Origin: Chara braunii
Lineage: Eukaryota; Streptophyta; Charophyceae; Charales; Characeae
DNA length: 34,857 nucleotides
NCBI GenBank assembly: GCA_003427395.1
Contig: BFEA01000720.1
Coordinates: 340,181 to 375,037, forward strand
Direction: 5' to 3'
Part shown: positions 31,752 through 34,857 of the stretch, piece by piece
Numbering within the stretch: position 1 is the stretch's first letter
Layout of the letters: the number at the start of each line of letters is the position of its first letter
Made by a program: the position numbers and the translations under genes
Notes under the pieces: generated by a model
Databases searched by the model: none
The model's input: only the letters and a program-made list of their open reading frames with translations
Told to the model about the DNA's origin: nothing

Positions 31752-31787
31752 TGTCGGGACGTTATTCGGGATTCAGCAGTCCCGACA
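31752..31787. repeat. 9-bp perfect inverted repeat bounded by TG...CA
   Basis: TGTCGGGAC (31752-31760) and GTCCCGACA (31779-31787) are exact inverse complements 18 nt apart. TCCCGACA also occurs at 31541-31548. TGTCGGGA/TCCCGACA-like ends occur in LTR retrotransposons, so these may be LTR edges or a nested LTR remnant. Confidence 0.6.
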
Positions 31788-32337
31788 ACGTTCCTCCTCT
31801 TTGGGTAAACATGGTCTTATGTCCTATCCTTTCTATTTACTATTTTATTTAAACCTGCCTTTTAACCAATGTTGACTAGTGCTAAAACCCTAAACCCTAT
31901 CTGTTTTAGCTAGCCTGTTGACTACGTGTTTGACCTCTCTCTTATGATTTGTGACTCTTATCCTGAATTTTCTCTCTTTAGCAAATAGGTGTAGATGGTA
32001 TTAGAATGCTGGGCTGGGAGGATCTTGTGTGTGTAGGTTTAGGTTTGGGAGGTTGGGTGCCTATTGTGTTTGGGAGGGGGTTGTGTTGTTTCGGGGAGGT
32101 GGTTTGGGATCAGGGTGGTTTATTGTGGAGTAGTTGGGCTAGAAGTGAAAGCGTTGTGAGGGGTTTGTATGGGTTGCGGTGGGGTTGGGATAGTGTGGTT
32201 TCTTTTGACGGGGGTTTGGCTTACCGTCTATTCGTAAGGTCCGGATTAGTTGTTGTTCTTGTTTGTGTTGTTGTGGTAATCTCCTTGGGGGTTAATTGTT
32301 TCGTTTATGTGCCATAGTTTGAGTTATCTGTAGTGGG
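31788..32337. other. AT-rich then G/T-rich region, no gene seen
   Basis: It lies between the LTR-like inverted repeat and the end of the minus-strand LINE ORF. The left part is AT-rich and has a short CCCTAAACCCTA. The right part (31985-32320) is G/T-rich on the plus strand and may be the 3' untranslated region of the minus-strand LINE. No poly(A) tail was recognised. Confidence 0.4.
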
Positions 32338-34449
32338 TTAGAAGGAATTGATTTGAATGTTGGTTGAGTCTGATGTGCTAATCAATAGTTCTGAGTCCGG
32401 ATTGATGGTTTGAGTTGGATCATTCCACATTTCAAAGATTAGGCTTTGACCCTTTATGATTGTTGTCTTGCCTTTGTCCAGGTAGTTCTCTTTGAATTTG
32501 GTTTGAAATTCCTTAGCTTTGGGCTCTTTGGCCTTCATCTTTCTCTTGACTCTGCGCCATAGTGCCCAATATTCAGTTCTTACTTGGTGTCTGAGGATAC
32601 ACCAAGCTTCTTGCACATGCATTGGTTGTTTGTCTATCATTTATTGGCATCGTTTCCTCCAGATGGACCATATTGTTGCCCTGCGCTGGATTTGGAATAG
32701 ATTGTTTTGAAGGGGGGGGGCAGTCCTCGGGAGTTGTGAATCCTAATAGAATAAGGGTAGGGTTTGTTGTGAAATTTATGCTGGTTATTGATGCCCAAAT
32801 CTGCATGATCTTGTTCCATATGGGTTGGATCTTGGGCCATAGTAGGAAGCAATGAAACATGTCTTCTATCTGTCATTCTATGCACTTGACACATAGTTCA
32901 TTTAAGGGGTTTTTGTCTTCTTTTCTTCTTCTATTGTCCAGCCATTGGTTGAGTGGGATTGCTAAGTACAATATTAGTCATTGTAAATTTTTGAACTTGG
33001 GGGGATGTAGGGTAGCTATTTGGTTTCAAGGTATTTCTTTTAAATTCTCTGAGTCTATCTCTAGGTGTTTATATTAGCGATCCACTATGATTGTTTCTGG
33101 GGTTGTTGATCTACGTCTTAGTTTATAACCTAGTCTGGTGGTGTAGTTGATCGGGTTGATTCTTCAGATGATTTTTGTGGCGTTTTGTTTTAGGTCCCAT
33201 GCCCATTAATCTGGGTCAAATTCTAGATCTTCTATGGACGTATGAGGGTGGAATAAGGTGAGGTCTTCGTTTTCTATTACTTTAACTTTTGTAAGGTTAC
33301 TTTCTCTGACAGAATCTGCGTCTGGCTCCTCTAGCTTGTGCATGGAGAAAGTGAGCCAGTTGTTTCTACCATCGTCCTTCCTTATTAACGAAACCGAGTA
33401 TTCAATGGGTTTTTTGTGTGTCATGATTGCCCAGTCGCCCTTTGTCCGCTGTTTGTCCTTTTTAAGAGTTGTCGACCATTCCACCGGAATGACCTTTATT
33501 ATCAGCTGGAGGTTTTGGGACAAGTTGTGGCTTCCCTTGAGTTTTTCTCTAAGTTGTCTGGCCGAGAGCCAGTCTTTTTTAGGGTCGTCCCATAGGTGTT
33601 TGATTTGCCAAATGCCTCTCTCTAACCAAGTGCCCCATCTTGTGTCCTTTGAGGTGAGAGTGAAGGTTGTGTTTTCGTTGTTGGTTATCCAGGGATTACA
33701 GAAGAGAGGTTGTCTAAGGACTTCTTTTTTGCTTGTTCGTTTCCTTACTTTTGTTGGGAAGATCTCTCTCCATGCCTTCAATAGCTCCTTCCAAAAGTTT
33801 AGTCTAGGTTCATTTTGGAATTTGTTTTTAATAGTCGAAGATTTACTTAGTATCCAGAACGTACCTTCCATGTTTTCTGTTGTCTTGTAGGATGGAATCT
33901 GTTGTAACCCTTCTAGAGCCAGTGTTCTCCACGGAAGGTTGAGGCTCGTTAGTAGCTATATGATGCACTTAGTTTGGTGACCTTTTATTTGATTAGCTGG
34001 GTCAATGATGCCTAAGCCTCCTTGGCTCTTCTTTCTTGTTACGTACTGCCAAGCCACCTTTGTGATGAACCTCTGTCTAGATGCGTCTCCTGTCCATAGG
34101 TAAGTTGTTGCTTTCTTATGTAAGTCTTTTAGGGCTCTTTGATCTGAGGTCCAGAATGTTGCTACGTACCACATCATCGAGTAGATTGAAGCATTCAACA
34201 CTAATGCCCTATCGAAGGTATGTATTCTCCCTCAGCCGTTGAGTTTGGTGGTTATTTTGGCTAGCAGACTGGGTGTCATTTCTGCTGGTGTTCCCTAGGA
34301 CTTTGAGTGGGTCATTGGGGTTAGCCCATATCATACCTTCTAGTGTATCTCTGGATGGGTCAATACCTTCCTCTGTTGACCACCAACCTATTGTCTTGTT
34401 CCAGTTGATGCGCATTTTAGAGGCTAGTTGGAATGCACACATTTGCTCT
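32338..34449 (-). pseudogene. 5'-truncated, decayed LINE ORF2 (RT end and zinc knuckle)
   Basis: On the minus strand the sequence begins inside the LINE RT: FQLASKMRINWNKT (about 34430) is the motif after the catalytic YxDD. After a frame change come FDRALVLNASIYSMMWYVA and FLW-type YLWTGD, then ITKVAWQYV and SQGGLGI, the classic non-LTR RT thumb region. A 200-residue connection follows (33871-33206). Then comes a zf-RVT-like cluster C-V-K-C ... M-F-H-C (about 32890-32850) with FLLWPKIQPIWNKI, and a basic tail. At least seven in-frame stops (TAG, TAA, mostly TGA) and two frameshifts are present. It has the same layout as the 18S-inserted LINE but is much older and a different copy or family. 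The RT core is missing, cut at the junction with the dispersed repeat. Confidence 0.75.
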
Positions 34450-34488
34450 GGTGGGCTATGCTGCACGCTGGTAGCGACCGAGTTCGGC

Positions 34489-34730
34489 ACAGGCGCGGCC
34501 GCCTAGGCCGGGACCCCCCCGTCCGTGGCCGAACGTGGCCGAAAATTTTGAACGACGCCGCGACCGATCGGGGAGGGGGTTTGGGGGGCGGGGAACGGGT
34601 TTCGAGTCGTGGGGGGTCCCCCTACCTCCTCGCAAAAAAAAAAACATTAAAACTTCAAAAACGGGGGGGTGGATTTCGAAGACTATAAAAAAAATAAAAA
34701 ATAAATAAAAAATAAAAATTCATTGATTGC

Positions 34731-34761
<31 letters not shown>

Positions 34762-34762
34762 G

Positions 34763-34845
<83 letters not shown>

Positions 34846-34857
34846 ATTGATTGATTG
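34489..34857 (+). repeat. Dispersed repeat, copy 2, with (GATT)n tail
   Basis: Second copy of the family at 7873-8179: a GGCCG-rich head, CGATCGGGGAGGGGGTTT, GGGGTCCCCCTACC, CCTCGCAAAA with an A-run, AACTTCAAAAACGGGG, an A/T-rich spacer and then (GATT)n with occasional GGTT from about 34721 to the window end. The tail is far longer than in copy 1. The repeat abuts the truncated LINE, which may mark a nested insertion. Confidence 0.75.
34721..34857 (+). repeat. (GATT)n microsatellite, continues past the window
   Basis: Tetranucleotide GATT/TTGA repeats with scattered GGTT variants. The end is not seen. Confidence 0.95.

Noticed and set aside
31884-31898. CCCTAAACCCTA resembling plant-type telomere repeats
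   Set aside because: Only about two units; too short to claim telomeric origin.
1-34857. CRISPR arrays, prokaryotic operons or defence systems
   Set aside because: All recognisable features are eukaryotic; no regularly spaced identical repeats with unique spacers.

Overview
Nuclear DNA of a eukaryote. The signs are a eukaryotic small-subunit rRNA 5' end, poly(A)-tailed non-LTR retroelements, a Ty3/gypsy element, a Penelope-like reverse transcriptase, long microsatellites and a scaffold gap. The gypsy pol motifs resemble those I know from fungal, especially basidiomycete, elements. The short 18S fragment carries a variant (GACTAAGCC) that I associate with red algae. The lineage stays open. 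I found no convincing host protein-coding gene: nearly all recognisable coding sequence belongs to retroelements, most of it decayed. This looks like a repeat-rich, heterochromatic or subtelomeric region.

Layout. 1-1849: spacer-like DNA upstream of an 18S rRNA 5' end (1850-1928). The 18S is interrupted after about 79 nt by a 5'-truncated LINE (1929-3834) with a poly(A) tail. Thirteen nt of 18S follow, and then a tRNA-Ser-like, SINE-like sequence. 4290-7860: no genes; it holds a seven-copy ~105-bp tandem repeat (5165-5870) and long pyrimidine-rich tracts. 7873-8179: a dispersed repeat ending in poly(T) and (GATT)n, with a second copy at 34489-34857.

8196-18561 is the most interesting part. 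It is a Penelope-like element (PLE) with an ORF1 (11576-12928), a long RT reading frame (13056-15447) and large repeated blocks on both sides (X, Y, Z on the left; Y', X', Z' on the right, running into a 479-N gap). The RT has a D-I-S-K motif A, GIPMG and FRYIDDL, and no GIY-YIG endonuclease is visible. The left Y block holds a sequence that folds by eye as a complete type I hammerhead ribozyme (10312-10359). The right copy has lost exactly this segment. The RT frame carries two in-frame stops and one single-base frameshift. A residual Nextera transposon-end junction (9782-9817), flanked by a 35-nt duplication, is an assembly artefact inside this region.

20956-30163 (minus strand): one Ty3/gypsy element, with an unusual long 5' ORF region, gag with a CCHC knuckle, protease, RT, RNase H and integrase in order. 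It is interrupted by many stops and frameshifts, and the first Asp of the RT YxDD box is replaced by Val. 32338-34449 (minus strand): a second, heavily mutated 5'-truncated LINE of the same broad type as the 18S insertion. The element genes are each other's only functional context; no operon-like or host pathway organisation is visible.
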